Shown: positions 40,749 through 49,648 of the stretch, piece by piece | How positions within the stretch are numbered: the stretch's first letter is position 1 | How the letters are laid out: each line of letters opens with the position of its first letter | Assembly (NCBI RefSeq): GCF_011040385.1 | Contig: NZ_JAAIKB010000003.1 | Coordinates: 1-64,000, forward strand | Direction of reading: 5' to 3' | DNA: 64,000 nt | DNA from: Falsiroseomonas algicola | GTDB lineage: Bacteria > Pseudomonadota > Alphaproteobacteria > Acetobacterales > Acetobacteraceae | Program-made: the position numbers and the translations under genes | Notes under the pieces: model-generated | The model's database searches: none | Seen by the model: only the letters and a program-made list of their open reading frames with translations | What the model was told of the DNA's origin: nothing

Positions 40749-41617
40749 GCGGCGGCCTCCGCGGCGGGCAGGAAACGGGAGAGGGCGCGCTGCGTGAGCA
40801 CGCCGGCCAGGTGGCGCTTCATCTCGGGTGGGCCATGCAGATCGGCCTGCGGGTCGAGATCCCCGGCCAGCGCGGCGCGCGCGGCCGCGATGGCGGCGGC
40901 GTCCAGGCTCCTGCCCTCCAGCGCCGCATTCGCCCGGGCCGCGAGCACCGGGCCGTTGCCGACGCCGAAATAGACGAGCCGCGGCGCGCGAATCACGCCG
41001 CCTTCCAGCCGCAGCGTCGTGGCGAGGCCGGCCATGGCGTAGTCGCCGGACCGGCGGGCGACCTCGACGATGGCGCTGCGGGAGGCGTCCGTGGCGACCG
41101 GCACCTCGACCGCCGCGATCAACTCGCCCGGCCGCAGCGCCGTCTCCAGCAACCCCGTGAAGAAGTCGCCGGCTGCCACGCGCCGTTCACCCGCTGCGGA
41201 GGCGAGCACCATCGTCGAGTCCAGCGCCACGATGCAGGCCGGCAGTTCGGCCGCCGGGTCGGCATAGGCCAGGCTGCCGCCGATGGTGCCGCGGTTGCGG
41301 ATGGCGGGATGGGCGATGAAGGGCACCGCTTCCGTCAGCAGAGGCGCGTGCTGCGCGACCAGCGGATCCCGCCCCAGCTCCGCATGGCGCGTCAGCGCGC
41401 CGATCCGCAGAAGCCCGCCTTGCAGCGCGATGCCGCGGAGCGCGGCCACGCCCGTAATGTCCACCAGCAGCTTCGGTTCGGAGAGGCGGAAGGCGAGGGT
41501 GGCAAGCAGTGTCTGCCCGCCGGCCAGCAGCCGGGCGTCATCGCCGTGTTCCGCCTGGAGCCGGAACACCTCCTCCAGAGTCGATGCCCGGGCATAGCCG
41601 AAGGCCGGCCATTTCAT
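40745..41617 (-). CDS. Molybdenum hydroxylase medium subunit, FAD-binding
   Basis: This 290-aa protein has the FAD motifs of the CoxM family: LLAGGQTLLATLAFRL near residue 35 and RNRGTIGGSLAYADPAAELP near residue 100. The C-terminal part (AMAGLATTLRLEGG, FGVGNGPVLA) is the CO_deh_flav_C domain. Start ATG at 41617 has GGAGGGA 8 nt upstream; an earlier in-frame ATG overlaps the regulator promoter and is less likely. It is the first gene of the hydroxylase-TRAP operon and is divergent from a TetR regulator. Confidence 0.93.
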   Translation of the reverse strand: MKWPAFGYARASTLEEVFRLQAEHGDDARLLAGGQTLLATLAFRLSEPKLLVDITGVAALRGIALQGGLLRIGALTRHAELGRDPLVAQHAPLLTEAVPFIAHPAIRNRGTIGGSLAYADPAAELPACIVALDSTMVLASAAGERRVAAGDFFTGLLETALRPGELIAAVEVPVATDASRSAIVEVARRSGDYAMAGLATTLRLEGGVIRAPRLVYFGVGNGPVLAARANAALEGRSLDAAAIAAARAALAGDLDPQADLHGPPEMKRHLAGVLTQRALSRFLPAAEAAA

Positions 41618-41667
41618 GACGTTCGTCCCTCCGTGACCCTGCGTTGGCCGCAAGGCGGATCGCTTGT

Positions 41668-41681
41668 TGATCATCTGATCA
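41668..41681. promoter_or_regulatory. Candidate operator between TetR regulator and hydroxylase operon
   Basis: Two copies of TGATCA, each a palindrome, lie 2 bp apart (41668-41673 and 41676-41681), with a related GATCAT at 41693-41698. The site is in the only A+T-richer part of the divergent intergenic region, between the two start codons. A TetR dimer pair could bind here and control both directions. Confidence 0.5.
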
Positions 41682-41742
41682 CCAGAAACTAGGATCATTG
41701 TCAAGCAGCGGCTTCAACTGCCGCGCGGAGGGGAGAGAAGCG

Positions 41743-42354
41743 TTGGACGGCGTGGTGCGACCCGGGCGTCGCCTGGAACCGCAGGCGCGGCGAGACCAGA
41801 TCCTGGCTGGCGCCGTCGCCTATTTCGCGGAGGTCGGGCTCGGCGGCACGACACGCGACCTGGCGCAGCGCATCGGCATCACCCAGGCGCTGCTCTACCG
41901 CTACTTCGCCAGCAAGGCGGAGCTGGTGGAGGCGGTGTTCGAGCGTGTGTTCCTCGACCGCCTGTCACCGCACTGGAACGCGGAGATCGCTGATCGGTCG
42001 AGACCACTGGAGGAGCGGCTGCGCCACTTCTATCGCCAATACGCGGCCGCGATCTTCACCTATGAATGGATGCGCATCTTCATGTGGGCCGGCCTGGCGG
42101 GGGAGGCGCTGAACCAGCGCTACCTCTCCCGCGTCGGCGACAGCCTGCTGGCGCAGCTGCGGGACGAGATCGCGGCCGCAGGCCCCTATGGTGCGCCGGA
42201 CATGGAAGCGATGTGGGCGCTGCACGGCAGCATCGTCTATCTCGGCATCCGCCGCTTCATCTACCAGCTGCCGACGCCGGACGATGTCAGTCCGGTCATC
42301 GATGAGTCGGTGGATCGCTTCCTGGCCGGCATCAGGCGGCCGCAAGCCGGATAG
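41743..42354 (+). CDS. TetR family transcriptional regulator
   Basis: This protein of about 203 residues has the TetR DNA-binding domain: RRDQILAGAVAYFAEVG, then TTRDLAQRIGITQALLYRYF and SKAELVEAVF. The rest is a helical ligand-binding domain (LRHFYRQYAAAIFTYEWM). The frame has no ATG near the expected start. TTG at 41743 is preferred because GGAGGGGAG lies about 8-10 nt upstream; GTG at 41752 or TTG at 41698 are alternatives. It is divergent from the molybdenum-hydroxylase operon and probably represses it until an inducer binds. Confidence 0.88.
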   Translation: MDGVVRPGRRLEPQARRDQILAGAVAYFAEVGLGGTTRDLAQRIGITQALLYRYFASKAELVEAVFERVFLDRLSPHWNAEIADRSRPLEERLRHFYRQYAAAIFTYEWMRIFMWAGLAGEALNQRYLSRVGDSLLAQLRDEIAAAGPYGAPDMEAMWALHGSIVYLGIRRFIYQLPTPDDVSPVIDESVDRFLAGIRRPQAG

Positions 42355-42397
42355 GACAGCTTGTCAGGGGGGGCTGGGGCACCGCGGCGGTGCGTGG

Positions 42398-42484
42398 CGG
42401 ACAGGGTGGGATTCGAACCCACGAGACGCTTTCGCGCCTACACACTTTCCAGGCGTGCGCCTTCGACCGCTCGGCCACCTGTCC
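42398..42484 (-). tRNA. tRNA-Ser (GGA)
   Basis: On the minus strand the 87-nt sequence folds as a class II tRNA. The acceptor GGACAGG pairs with CCTGTCC and the discriminator is G, as expected for serine. The anticodon loop is CTGGAAA with anticodon GGA, read as UCC/UCU. A long variable arm (GGCGCGAAAGCGTC region) precedes the T arm GGGTTCGAATCCC. CCA is not encoded. Confidence 0.95.
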
Positions 42485-42628
42485 TTCGGACGCGCGTTCT
42501 AGCCAGACCGGGGCGGGGCGGCAACCCCGGCCTGCGGGAAATGCGACGGCTGATTGACGCTCCCCGCAAGGGGGTGGGACCCTTCGGTTCATGACCATAT
42601 CGCCCTTCCCGCCGGGGGGTCGCCGCTG

Positions 42629-43711
42629 ATGGCGCGGCTCTCCTTCTCCGACTACCTCGATGCCGTGCCGAAGGTGGAACTCCACCTGCACATCGCCGGC
42701 GCCATAAGGCCGGAGACGCTGGACGAACTCGCCGTGCTGAATGAGTTGCGGCTGCCGAAGCCGGCGGCGGAGCTATACCGGTTCGAGACCTTCTACGACT
42801 TCCTCGAGATCCTGCGCCTCTCGGCCCTCGCCATGGCGACGCCGCAGGATTTCGCCCGCGTCGCCTTCGAATGCATCGAGGACCTGCACCGCCACGGCAA
42901 CACGCGGCATGCCGAGATCTTCTTCAACCCGCACTACGCGACGCCGACGGGGATCGGCTACCCGGAACTGGTGGATGGGCTGATCGAGGGCCTGGCCAAG
43001 GGGGAGCGCGCCTATGGCGTTTCCTCGCGCCTCATCGCCTGCATCGATCGCAGCGTCTGCCTGCCGTCGGAAGCGCTGCAGATGCTGGACTGGATGGCGC
43101 AGCATCCGCGGCCGGAGGTGGTGGGCATCGGGCTGGATGGGGCGGAGCGCGCCGGCCCGCCCCTGGTCTGGGTGGAGGCCTGGCGCCAGGCCGGCCGGGC
43201 GGGGTATCGCCGCACGGCCCATCTGTGCGAGGACAACCAGGCACCCTTCGAGGCACCGCCCGCCCATTTCACCCATTGCCGCGATGCGCTGGGCTGTGAC
43301 CGGCTGGACCATGGCTACGGCATCCTGGCCGACCCGCTGGTGGTGGCGCGGGCGCGCGCGGAGCAGGTGCCCTTCACCATGGCCTGCTGGTCCGGCATGC
43401 CCTTGAACCGCGCGCCGCGCCGCCAGCGGATCAAGGCGATGCGCGAGGCCGGGCTGAACCTGGTGCTCGGCACGGACGATCCGGCGATCTTCGGCACGAC
43501 CATGGGCCATTCATGGCGCACCGTCTTCGCCGATCTCGGCTGGGGCGTGGAGGAGGCACGCGCACTGTCGCTGTCCGGCGTGGAGGCAAGCTGGCTTCCC
43601 GAACCCCGTAAGGCCGCGCTGCGGGCTTCCTTCATCGAGGCGCTGGATGCGCTGGAGCGGGACCTCGATCCCGCGGACCGCACGCTCGACCTTTCCGTCA
43701 CGCGCCGCTGA
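42629..43711 (+). CDS. Adenosine deaminase family metal-dependent deaminase, atypical
   Basis: This 360-aa enzyme keeps the zinc and catalytic residues of the adenosine deaminase fold: H19 and H21 (VELHLHIAGAIRPET), H197 with the proton-shuttling E200, H227 in DRLDHGYG, and D282-D283 in TDDPAIF. The usual HAGE box reads HLCE, and the usual CPxSN segment reads ACWSGMPLN, so substrate specificity may differ from adenosine or adenine. Start ATG at 42629 gives the family N-terminus; GGGGGG lies upstream. It is a single gene between tRNA-Ser and a Bug receptor gene. A role in purine or N-heterocycle breakdown together with the nearby hydroxylase is possible but unproven. Confidence 0.85.
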   Translation: MARLSFSDYLDAVPKVELHLHIAGAIRPETLDELAVLNELRLPKPAAELYRFETFYDFLEILRLSALAMATPQDFARVAFECIEDLHRHGNTRHAEIFFNPHYATPTGIGYPELVDGLIEGLAKGERAYGVSSRLIACIDRSVCLPSEALQMLDWMAQHPRPEVVGIGLDGAERAGPPLVWVEAWRQAGRAGYRRTAHLCEDNQAPFEAPPAHFTHCRDALGCDRLDHGYGILADPLVVARARAEQVPFTMACWSGMPLNRAPRRQRIKAMREAGLNLVLGTDDPAIFGTTMGHSWRTVFADLGWGVEEARALSLSGVEASWLPEPRKAALRASFIEALDALERDLDPADRTLDLSVTRR

Positions 43712-43717
43712 AACGCG

Positions 43718-43745
43718 AAGGGGCGGCCCCCGCGGACCGCCCCTT
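43718..43745 (+). terminator. Probable terminator after the deaminase gene
   Basis: A 9-bp inverted repeat AAGGGGCGG/CCGCCCCTT with a 10-nt loop starts 7 nt after the deaminase stop. The following bases (CCTGCAACC) hold no T-run beyond the stem, so it is weaker than the other terminators in the window. Confidence 0.5.
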
Positions 43746-43822
43746 CCTGCAACCTTGAATCCCGAACCGGCTGCGACGTCAGGGCGCCCCGCCTTGCAGC
43801 CGCCCCGCGGCAGCCTGACGAA

Positions 43823-44806
43823 TCAATCGGCGAACTGGCCGGCGGCCTGGATCAGGGGGCGCCACTTGGCAATGTCGGCCTGCCAGAAGGCGCGATGCGC
43901 TTCCGGTGTCGCACGCTCGATCGCGACCGGCGCGGTGCCCAGCTCGCCGAAGCGGCGGGCGATGGTCTCATCCCGCAGCGCGGAGACGAGGGAGCGGTTC
44001 AGCCGGTCGATGATCGGGCGCGGGGTGTTCCGCGGCGCATAGAGGCCGTGCCAGACGCTGACATCGAAGCCCGGCAGCCCGGCCTCGGCGGCCGTCGGCA
44101 GTTCGGGCAGGGAGGCGACGCGCGCCGGTGTCGTCACGGCGAAGGCGCGGATGGTGCCGCCGCGGATCTGCTCGGTCGTGCTGGTGGTCTGGTCGCACAT
44201 CAGGTCCACCGTGCCGGCGACCAGGTCGTTCATGGCCGGGCCGGTGCCGCGATAGGGCACGGTCGTCATCGGTGCGTTGATGGCGTGCATGAAGAGCAGG
44301 CCGCAGAGGTGGCTGGCCGCGCCGATGCCGGCATTGGCGTAGTTCAGCTTTTCCCGGTCGCGCCGGATCACCTGCACGAGTTCCTGCAGGTTGTTGGCCG
44401 GGAAGTTGCGCCGGGCGACGAGGGTCATCGGCACGTCGGTGACGAGGCCCACCGTCTCGAACCCGTTGATCGGGTCATAGGCCACGCGGCGGTAGAGCGT
44501 CGGGATGGTGGCCATGCCGATGTGGTGCAGCAGGATGGTGTAGCCATCCGGACGCGCCTGCGCGACGCGCTGCGCGCCCAGCGTGCCGCCGGCACCGCCG
44601 ACATTCTCCACCACCACGGGCTGGCCGATCTCATTGCCCATGGTCTGGGCGATGAGGCGCCCCACCGTGTCCGTCGGGCCGCCGGCCGCGAAGGGGATGA
44701 TCATGGTAATGGGGCGGGTGGGGTAGGGGGCCTGGGCCAGGGCCGGGGCGGACAGCAGCGCCGCTGCCGCCAGGCCCATCAGGGCGCGCTTGCCGGTTTC
44801 GAACAT
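43823..44806 (-). CDS. Bug/TctC family periplasmic solute-binding protein
   Basis: This 327-aa protein has a signal peptide (cleavage near APALAQA, about residue 25) and the Bug motifs YPTRPITMIIPFAAGGPTD, VVENVGGAGGTLGA and VPYRGTGPAMNDLVAGTVDL. Bug proteins bind carboxylates or amino-acid-like compounds; many work without a dedicated tripartite transporter, and none is encoded next to this gene. GGGAG lies about 10 nt before the ATG. The flanking deaminase and lepA give no clear substrate hint. Confidence 0.92.
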   Translation of the reverse strand: MFETGKRALMGLAAAALLSAPALAQAPYPTRPITMIIPFAAGGPTDTVGRLIAQTMGNEIGQPVVVENVGGAGGTLGAQRVAQARPDGYTILLHHIGMATIPTLYRRVAYDPINGFETVGLVTDVPMTLVARRNFPANNLQELVQVIRRDREKLNYANAGIGAASHLCGLLFMHAINAPMTTVPYRGTGPAMNDLVAGTVDLMCDQTTSTTEQIRGGTIRAFAVTTPARVASLPELPTAAEAGLPGFDVSVWHGLYAPRNTPRPIIDRLNRSLVSALRDETIARRFGELGTAPVAIERATPEAHRAFWQADIAKWRPLIQAAGQFAD

Positions 44807-44937
44807 TCTCTTGCTTCTCCCTTGGAAGTCACGTTGCCGCCCTGCGCAGGGTCCGATCGGACCACTGCGTTACTGATCTAGATGGGGCAAGGCGGCGTCA
44901 AGCCGGATTCAACGGCCCCGAAGGGCTGTGATCGCGG

Positions 44938-46743
44938 TCAGGCATCCATCTTGAGCGCAGCGATGAAGGCGCTCTGCGGGATCTCCACCTTGCCGAACTG
45001 CCGCATGCGCTTCTTGCCCTCCTTCTGCTTGTCGAGGAGCTTGCGCTTGCGGCTGATGTCGCCGCCATAGCACTTGGCGGTGACGTCCTTGGACATGGCG
45101 CTGATCGTCTCGCGCGCGATGACGCGGCCGCCGATCGCGGCCTGGATGGGGATCTTGAAGAGCTGGCGCGGGATCAGCTCCTTCAGCTTCTCGCAGATCT
45201 GGCGGCCGCGGCGATCCGCCTGGCTGCGATGCGCCATGAAGGACAGCGCGTCCACCGGCTCCGCATTCACCAGGATGGAGATCTTCACCAGGTCGCCGGC
45301 GACGTAGTCGTCCACCGTGTAGTCGAAGCTGGCATAGCCGCGGCTGATGGACTTCAGCCGGTCGTAGAAGTCGAAGACCACCTCGTTCAGCGGCAGGCGA
45401 TAGACGGCCATGGCGCGGGCGCCGACATAGGTCAGCTCCAGCTGCTGCCCGCGGCGTTCGCTGCACAGCGTCAGCACCGGGCCGAGATACTCGTCCGGCA
45501 CCATGATCGTCGCCTTGATCCAGGGCTCCTCGATCTCGTCGATCACGGAGGGGTCCGGCATGTCGGCGGGGTTGTGCAGTTCGCTGACCTGGCCGTTGGT
45601 GCGGCGGATCTTGTAGACGACGGAAGGCGCCGTCGCGATGAGGTCGAGGTCGAATTCGCGCGACAGGCGCTCCTGCACGATCTCGAGGTGCAGCAGGCCG
45701 AGGAAGCCGCAGCGATAGCCCATGCCGAGCGCCGCGCTGTGCTCGGCCTCGTAGTGGAAGCTGCTGTCGTTGAGGCGCAGCTTGGCGACGCTCTCCCGCA
45801 GCTTCTCGAAATCATCGGCATCGACGGGGTAGAGGCCGCACCACACCACGGGCACGCTGGGCTTGAAGCCGGGCAGGGCCTCGCTGGCGGGGTTGCGATC
45901 TTCCGTGAGCGTGTCGCCGACATTGGTGTCGGCCACCGTCTTGATGGCGGCGGTGACGTAGCCCATCTCGCCGGGGCTGAGGTAATCGACCGGCACCATC
46001 TTCGGCGTGAAGACGCCGACCTGCTCCACCGTATGGGTGGAGCCGTTCGACATCATGCGGATCTTCTGGCCCTTGCGCAGGACGCCGTCCTTGATGCGCA
46101 CCAGCACGACGACGCCGAGATAGGCGTCGTACCAGCTATCCACCAGCAGCGCCTTCAGCGGCGCGTTGGGGTTGCCGGCGGGCGCGGGCAGGCGCGTCAC
46201 GATCGCTTCCAGCACGCCCTCGATGTTCAGGCCAGTCTTGGCGCTGATCATCACGGCGTCGGAGGCATCGATGCCGATCACATCCTCGATCTGCTGCTTC
46301 ACCCGGTCGGGCTCGGCCGCCGGCAGGTCGATCTTGTTGAGGACGGGGACGATCTCGTGGTTCGCGTCGATCGCCTGGTAGACATTGGCGAGCGTCTGCG
46401 CCTCCACGCCCTGGGAGGCATCGACGACGAGCAGGCTGCCCTCGCAGGCCGCGAGCGACCGGCTGACCTCATAGGCGAAGTCCACGTGGCCGGGCGTGTC
46501 CATCAGGTTCAGCGTGTAGGTCAGCCCGTCCTGCGCCTTGTAGGCCAGGCGGACGGTCTGCGCCTTGATGGTGATGCCGCGCTCCCGCTCCAGCTCCATG
46601 TTGTCGAGGAGCTGTTCCTTCATGTCGCGCAGCGCGACCGTGCCGGTGTTCTGGATCAGCCGGTCGGCGAGCGTCGATTTCCCATGGTCGATATGGGCGA
46701 TGATGGAGAAGTTGCGGATGCGGTCGAGGGGTACGTCGGTCAT
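44938..46743 (-). CDS. lepA: Translation elongation factor 4 (LepA)
   Basis: This 601-aa GTPase has the full LepA length and order: G1 [10 protein letters not shown]2/switch [15 protein letters not shown]3 DTPGHVDF, G4 NKID, then the EF-Tu-like domain 2, the EF-G-like domains and the LepA-specific C-terminal domain ending [20 protein letters not shown]. It acts on ribosomes during initiation or back-translocation; loss is usually mild. It is 60 nt from the MFS gene on the same strand. The GTP-binding motifs are intact. Confidence 0.98.
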   Translation of the reverse strand: MTDVPLDRIRNFSIIAHIDHGKSTLADRLIQNTGTVALRDMKEQLLDNMELERERGITIKAQTVRLAYKAQDGLTYTLNLMDTPGHVDFAYEVSRSLAACEGSLLVVDASQGVEAQTLANVYQAIDANHEIVPVLNKIDLPAAEPDRVKQQIEDVIGIDASDAVMISAKTGLNIEGVLEAIVTRLPAPAGNPNAPLKALLVDSWYDAYLGVVVLVRIKDGVLRKGQKIRMMSNGSTHTVEQVGVFTPKMVPVDYLSPGEMGYVTAAIKTVADTNVGDTLTEDRNPASEALPGFKPSVPVVWCGLYPVDADDFEKLRESVAKLRLNDSSFHYEAEHSAALGMGYRCGFLGLLHLEIVQERLSREFDLDLIATAPSVVYKIRRTNGQVSELHNPADMPDPSVIDEIEEPWIKATIMVPDEYLGPVLTLCSERRGQQLELTYVGARAMAVYRLPLNEVVFDFYDRLKSISRGYASFDYTVDDYVAGDLVKISILVNAEPVDALSFMAHRSQADRRGRQICEKLKELIPRQLFKIPIQAAIGGRVIARETISAMSKDVTAKCYGGDISRKRKLLDKQKEGKKRMRQFGKVEIPQSAFIAALKMDA

Positions 46744-46803
46744 GGGGGGCCTGCGGGTTTGAGGCTCACATAGGGGTTGTGGGGCGCCCTGGAAAGCTTT
46801 GCG

Positions 46804-47994
46804 TCAAGCGCGGTTCAGCAAGGGCCGCAGCTTCAGCATCGCGACCGCCCCCAGCAGCGGCCCCGGCGCCAGCACCGCGAAGGCCCAGTCCCAGCCGAGC
46901 CAGCCGACCGCGGCCGGCACCAGGAAGATGGTGAGGGCCGTCAGCAGGAAGCCGAGGCTGGTCTGCACCGTCAGCATGGTGCCGACATAGTCGGGCGGGG
47001 AGAGCGTGACCACGCAGGCCGAGAACTGCGCCGAATCCGCCACCACCGCGAAGCCCCAGACCAGCGCGAGGGCCAGCACCACCGCCGGGCCGAGCGCCGT
47101 GGCCGGCCCCGCCAGCAGGGCGCAGGCGCCGGAGACCAGCATGGCGAGGGCGGCGACGCTCGCCCGGTTCCAGCGATCCGCCAGCAGCCCCGCGGCGACG
47201 CAGCCCAGCGCGCCGCAGGCCACCACGGCGAAGGTCCAGGGGCCAGCCTGGCCTCCCAGCACGCCCGCCAGGAACAGCCCGACCCAGGCCCACATGGCAT
47301 AGAGCTCCCACATATGGCCGAGATAGCCGAGGTTCGCGAGGCGCAACCCCTTGTTCCGCCAGGCCTCCAGCGCCTGGGCGGGCCGGAAGGGCGGGCGCGT
47401 GCCCATGATCGGGCCGGGCCGGAAGGCGAGGATCAGCAGCCCCCCCGCCGCCGCCAGCACCCCCGCACCGAGATAGGCGGCCTGCCAGCCGAGGCCTGTG
47501 AGCAGCGTCGGCGCCAGGTGCGGCAGGGCGGAGCCCAGCGTCACGGCGCCGACCAGCAGCCCGATCAGCAGGCCGAGATCGCCTTTCGCCCAGCTCGCCG
47601 CCAGCTTCATCCCCACGGGATAGACCCCGGCCATCGCCGCGCCCGCCAGGAAGCGCAGCACCAGCGCCAGGAAGCCGGAGGGCTCGACCGTCGTCTGCGC
47701 CAGCGTGACCGCGGAGGCGAGCAGCGCCGAGGCCAGGAACAGGCGCCGCGGGTCCCGCCGGTCCGCCAGCGACAACACCGCCGAGACCAGCGTCCCCACA
47801 ACGAATCCCAGCTGGACCGCCATGGTGAGGCTGCCGGCGCGGGCGGGCGCGATCAGCCCCTCCGCGATCAAGCGCGGCACGGCCGCGGTGCCCGCGAACC
47901 AGACGGAGAGCACCAGCACCACCGCCAGGCAGAGCACCGCCAGGTGCCGCGCCTTGCCCTCTCCCTCCATCGCCGCCGTCCCGCTTCCGCCCAT
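46804..47994 (-). CDS. Major facilitator superfamily transporter
   Basis: This 396-aa protein has about 12 hydrophobic helices in two halves. LADRRDPRRLFLASALL is the loop 2-3 motif of the superfamily, and ADRWNRASVAALAMLV its repeat in the second half. YPVGMKLAASWAKGDLGLLIG resembles the nitrate/sugar-like groups, but substrate cannot be predicted. Start ATG at 47994 lacks a good ribosome-binding site; the in-frame ATG at 47970 is an alternative. It is divergent from a VOC-family gene across 105 bp. Confidence 0.88.
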   Translation of the reverse strand: MGGSGTAAMEGEGKARHLAVLCLAVVLVLSVWFAGTAAVPRLIAEGLIAPARAGSLTMAVQLGFVVGTLVSAVLSLADRRDPRRLFLASALLASAVTLAQTTVEPSGFLALVLRFLAGAAMAGVYPVGMKLAASWAKGDLGLLIGLLVGAVTLGSALPHLAPTLLTGLGWQAAYLGAGVLAAAGGLLILAFRPGPIMGTRPPFRPAQALEAWRNKGLRLANLGYLGHMWELYAMWAWVGLFLAGVLGGQAGPWTFAVVACGALGCVAAGLLADRWNRASVAALAMLVSGACALLAGPATALGPAVVLALALVWGFAVVADSAQFSACVVTLSPPDYVGTMLTVQTSLGFLLTALTIFLVPAAVGWLGWDWAFAVLAPGPLLGAVAMLKLRPLLNRA

Positions 47995-48099
47995 GCTGGC
48001 AGGGTGGCGCAGAACGCCGCCGCCGTCAGGCCCGGCGGGACGCTTGCCTGACCCCCTGAATTATTTTACCAAAGAGTTCAGTATTCGGGAAAGCAGGCC

Positions 48100-48504
48100 A
48101 TGTCCGTCCAACCCTACCTCTTCTTCGAGGGACGCTGCGAGGAGGCACTCGCCTTCTATCGCGCCGCGCTGGGCGCCGAGGTCACGGCGATGATGCGATT
48201 CCGCGACAACCCGGACGGCATGTATGGCCCGCCGGGGTCGGAGGAGAAGGTGATGCACGCGGAGATGCGGATCGGCGATGCCGTCGTCATGGCCTCCGAC
48301 GGCGGTTGCACCCAGGCCACCCAGTTCAGCGGCTTCGGCCTGGCCGTCGGGCTGCCCGATGCGGCCACGCTGGACCGTCACTTCGCCGCGCTGTCGGAGG
48401 GTGGGGAGGTGCGGATGCCGCCGGCGCAGACCTTCTTCTCTCCGCGCTTCGGCATCGTGGCCGACCGCTTCGGGGTGCAGTGGATGCTGATGGTGGCGGC
48501 ATGA
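48100..48504 (+). CDS. VOC family protein (PhnB/glyoxalase-like)
   Basis: This 134-aa protein has the beta-alpha-beta-beta-beta fold pattern of PhnB-like proteins: PYLFFEGRCEEALAFYRAAL at the start, MHAEMRIGDAVVMASDG in the middle and FGIVADRFGVQWMLMV at the end. These proteins often resemble demethylmenaquinone methyltransferase-like or 3-demethylubiquinone-like PhnB entries of unknown activity. It is a single gene, convergent with the following Bug receptor gene and 6 nt from it. Confidence 0.9.
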   Translation: MSVQPYLFFEGRCEEALAFYRAALGAEVTAMMRFRDNPDGMYGPPGSEEKVMHAEMRIGDAVVMASDGGCTQATQFSGFGLAVGLPDAATLDRHFAALSEGGEVRMPPAQTFFSPRFGIVADRFGVQWMLMVAA

Positions 48505-48510
48505 CCGCCC

Positions 48511-49512
48511 CTATTCGATCCGCGCCCCGCTGATCTGCACCATCTCCGCCCAGCGCGGCCGGTCCGCCAGGATGCGGGCGCGCACGGCGGCGGGCTCCAC
48601 GGGCGGCAGGGACAGCAGCCCGTTCTGCCGCAGCCGGTCCTCCAGCCCCGGATGGGTATTGGCGCGGCGGAACAGCTCCACCGTCCGCGCCTGAAGCTCC
48701 GGCGGCAGGCCGGCGGGGCCGGAAAGCACGTTCCAGCTCTGCAGGTCGAGGTCGCCGATGCCGAGATCGGCAAAGTCCCCCATGCCCGGGATGTCCGGCA
48801 GGAAGGGCACCCTCTCCCGCGACCCCACCGCCAGCGCCCGCAGCGTGCCGGCCGCGACATGCGGCAGCAGGGCCGGCATGAAGTCGAAGGCCATGTCGAT
48901 GGTGCCGGACAGCAGGTCGTTCAGCGCCGGCGCGCCGCCGCGATAGGGCACGACCGTGATGGCGGCGCCGGCGCGCCGCGCGATGGTCGCCGTCAGCAGG
49001 TGGGACGCGCCACCACTGCTCGCCGCGCCATTCGTCAACTCGTTCCCCGGCCGCTTCGCCCATTCCACCAGGGCGCGGAAATCCGTCCAGCCCCTCTCCC
49101 GCGCCCGCCGTTCCTGCACCACGCAGAGCACGGTGCTGGTGACGACGCTGGTGATCGCCGTCACGTCCCGGTCCACGTCCAGCGGCATGCGCGGCATCAT
49201 GGCGGGCAGCGAGGTGAACATGGTGATGCTGAAGAGGCCCGTCGTGAGCCCATCCGGCGGCGCCTTGGCGACCACGTCCATCGCCAGCAGGCCATTCGCG
49301 CCGCTCCGATTCTCCACCACGACGGCCTGGCCGGAGGTGGCCTGGATCGCCTCTCCATACAGGCGCGCGATGGTGTCGGACTGCCCGCCTGGCGGGTTCG
49401 GCACGATCAGGCGCATCGGCCGGCTGGCGGAGATCTGACCCAGCGCCGGGACGGCGAGGGGCAGGGTGCCAAGGGGCAGGGCGGCGGCGAGCAGCGTGCG
49501 GCGGAGGATCAT
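48511..49512 (-). CDS. Bug/TctC family periplasmic solute-binding protein
   Basis: This 333-aa protein has a signal peptide (MILRRTLLAAALPLGTLPLA, cleavage near ALGQ) and Bug motifs RPMRLIVPNPPGGQSDTIAR, VVVENRSGANGLLAM and VVPYRGGAPALNDLLSGTID. It is the second Bug receptor in the window and differs clearly from the first. No transporter membrane subunits are adjacent. It is divergent from a RidA gene across 136 bp, which may share a promoter region. Confidence 0.92.
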   Translation of the reverse strand: MILRRTLLAAALPLGTLPLAVPALGQISASRPMRLIVPNPPGGQSDTIARLYGEAIQATSGQAVVVENRSGANGLLAMDVVAKAPPDGLTTGLFSITMFTSLPAMMPRMPLDVDRDVTAITSVVTSTVLCVVQERRARERGWTDFRALVEWAKRPGNELTNGAASSGGASHLLTATIARRAGAAITVVPYRGGAPALNDLLSGTIDMAFDFMPALLPHVAAGTLRALAVGSRERVPFLPDIPGMGDFADLGIGDLDLQSWNVLSGPAGLPPELQARTVELFRRANTHPGLEDRLRQNGLLSLPPVEPAAVRARILADRPRWAEMVQISGARIE

Positions 49513-49648
49513 GCCGAAAGGCTAGCAACCGCCGTTGCGTGGCCGGAAGGCCATGAATCCTTCACGCCGCCGTCATCAGGGCCCGGGGTGCCTTCCACGC
49601 ATGCAACGGTTCTAGGATGCGCCCACCATCACAGCAGGAAGCCGGACC

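Noticed and set aside
42361-42594. Short plus-strand peptide containing VGFEPTRRFRAYTL
   Set aside because: This is the antisense translation of tRNA-Ser, a common source of false protein predictions.
44900-44936. Possible terminator for lepA
   Set aside because: Only a 4-bp stem around TTCG is seen on the minus strand, with no T-run, which is too weak to call.
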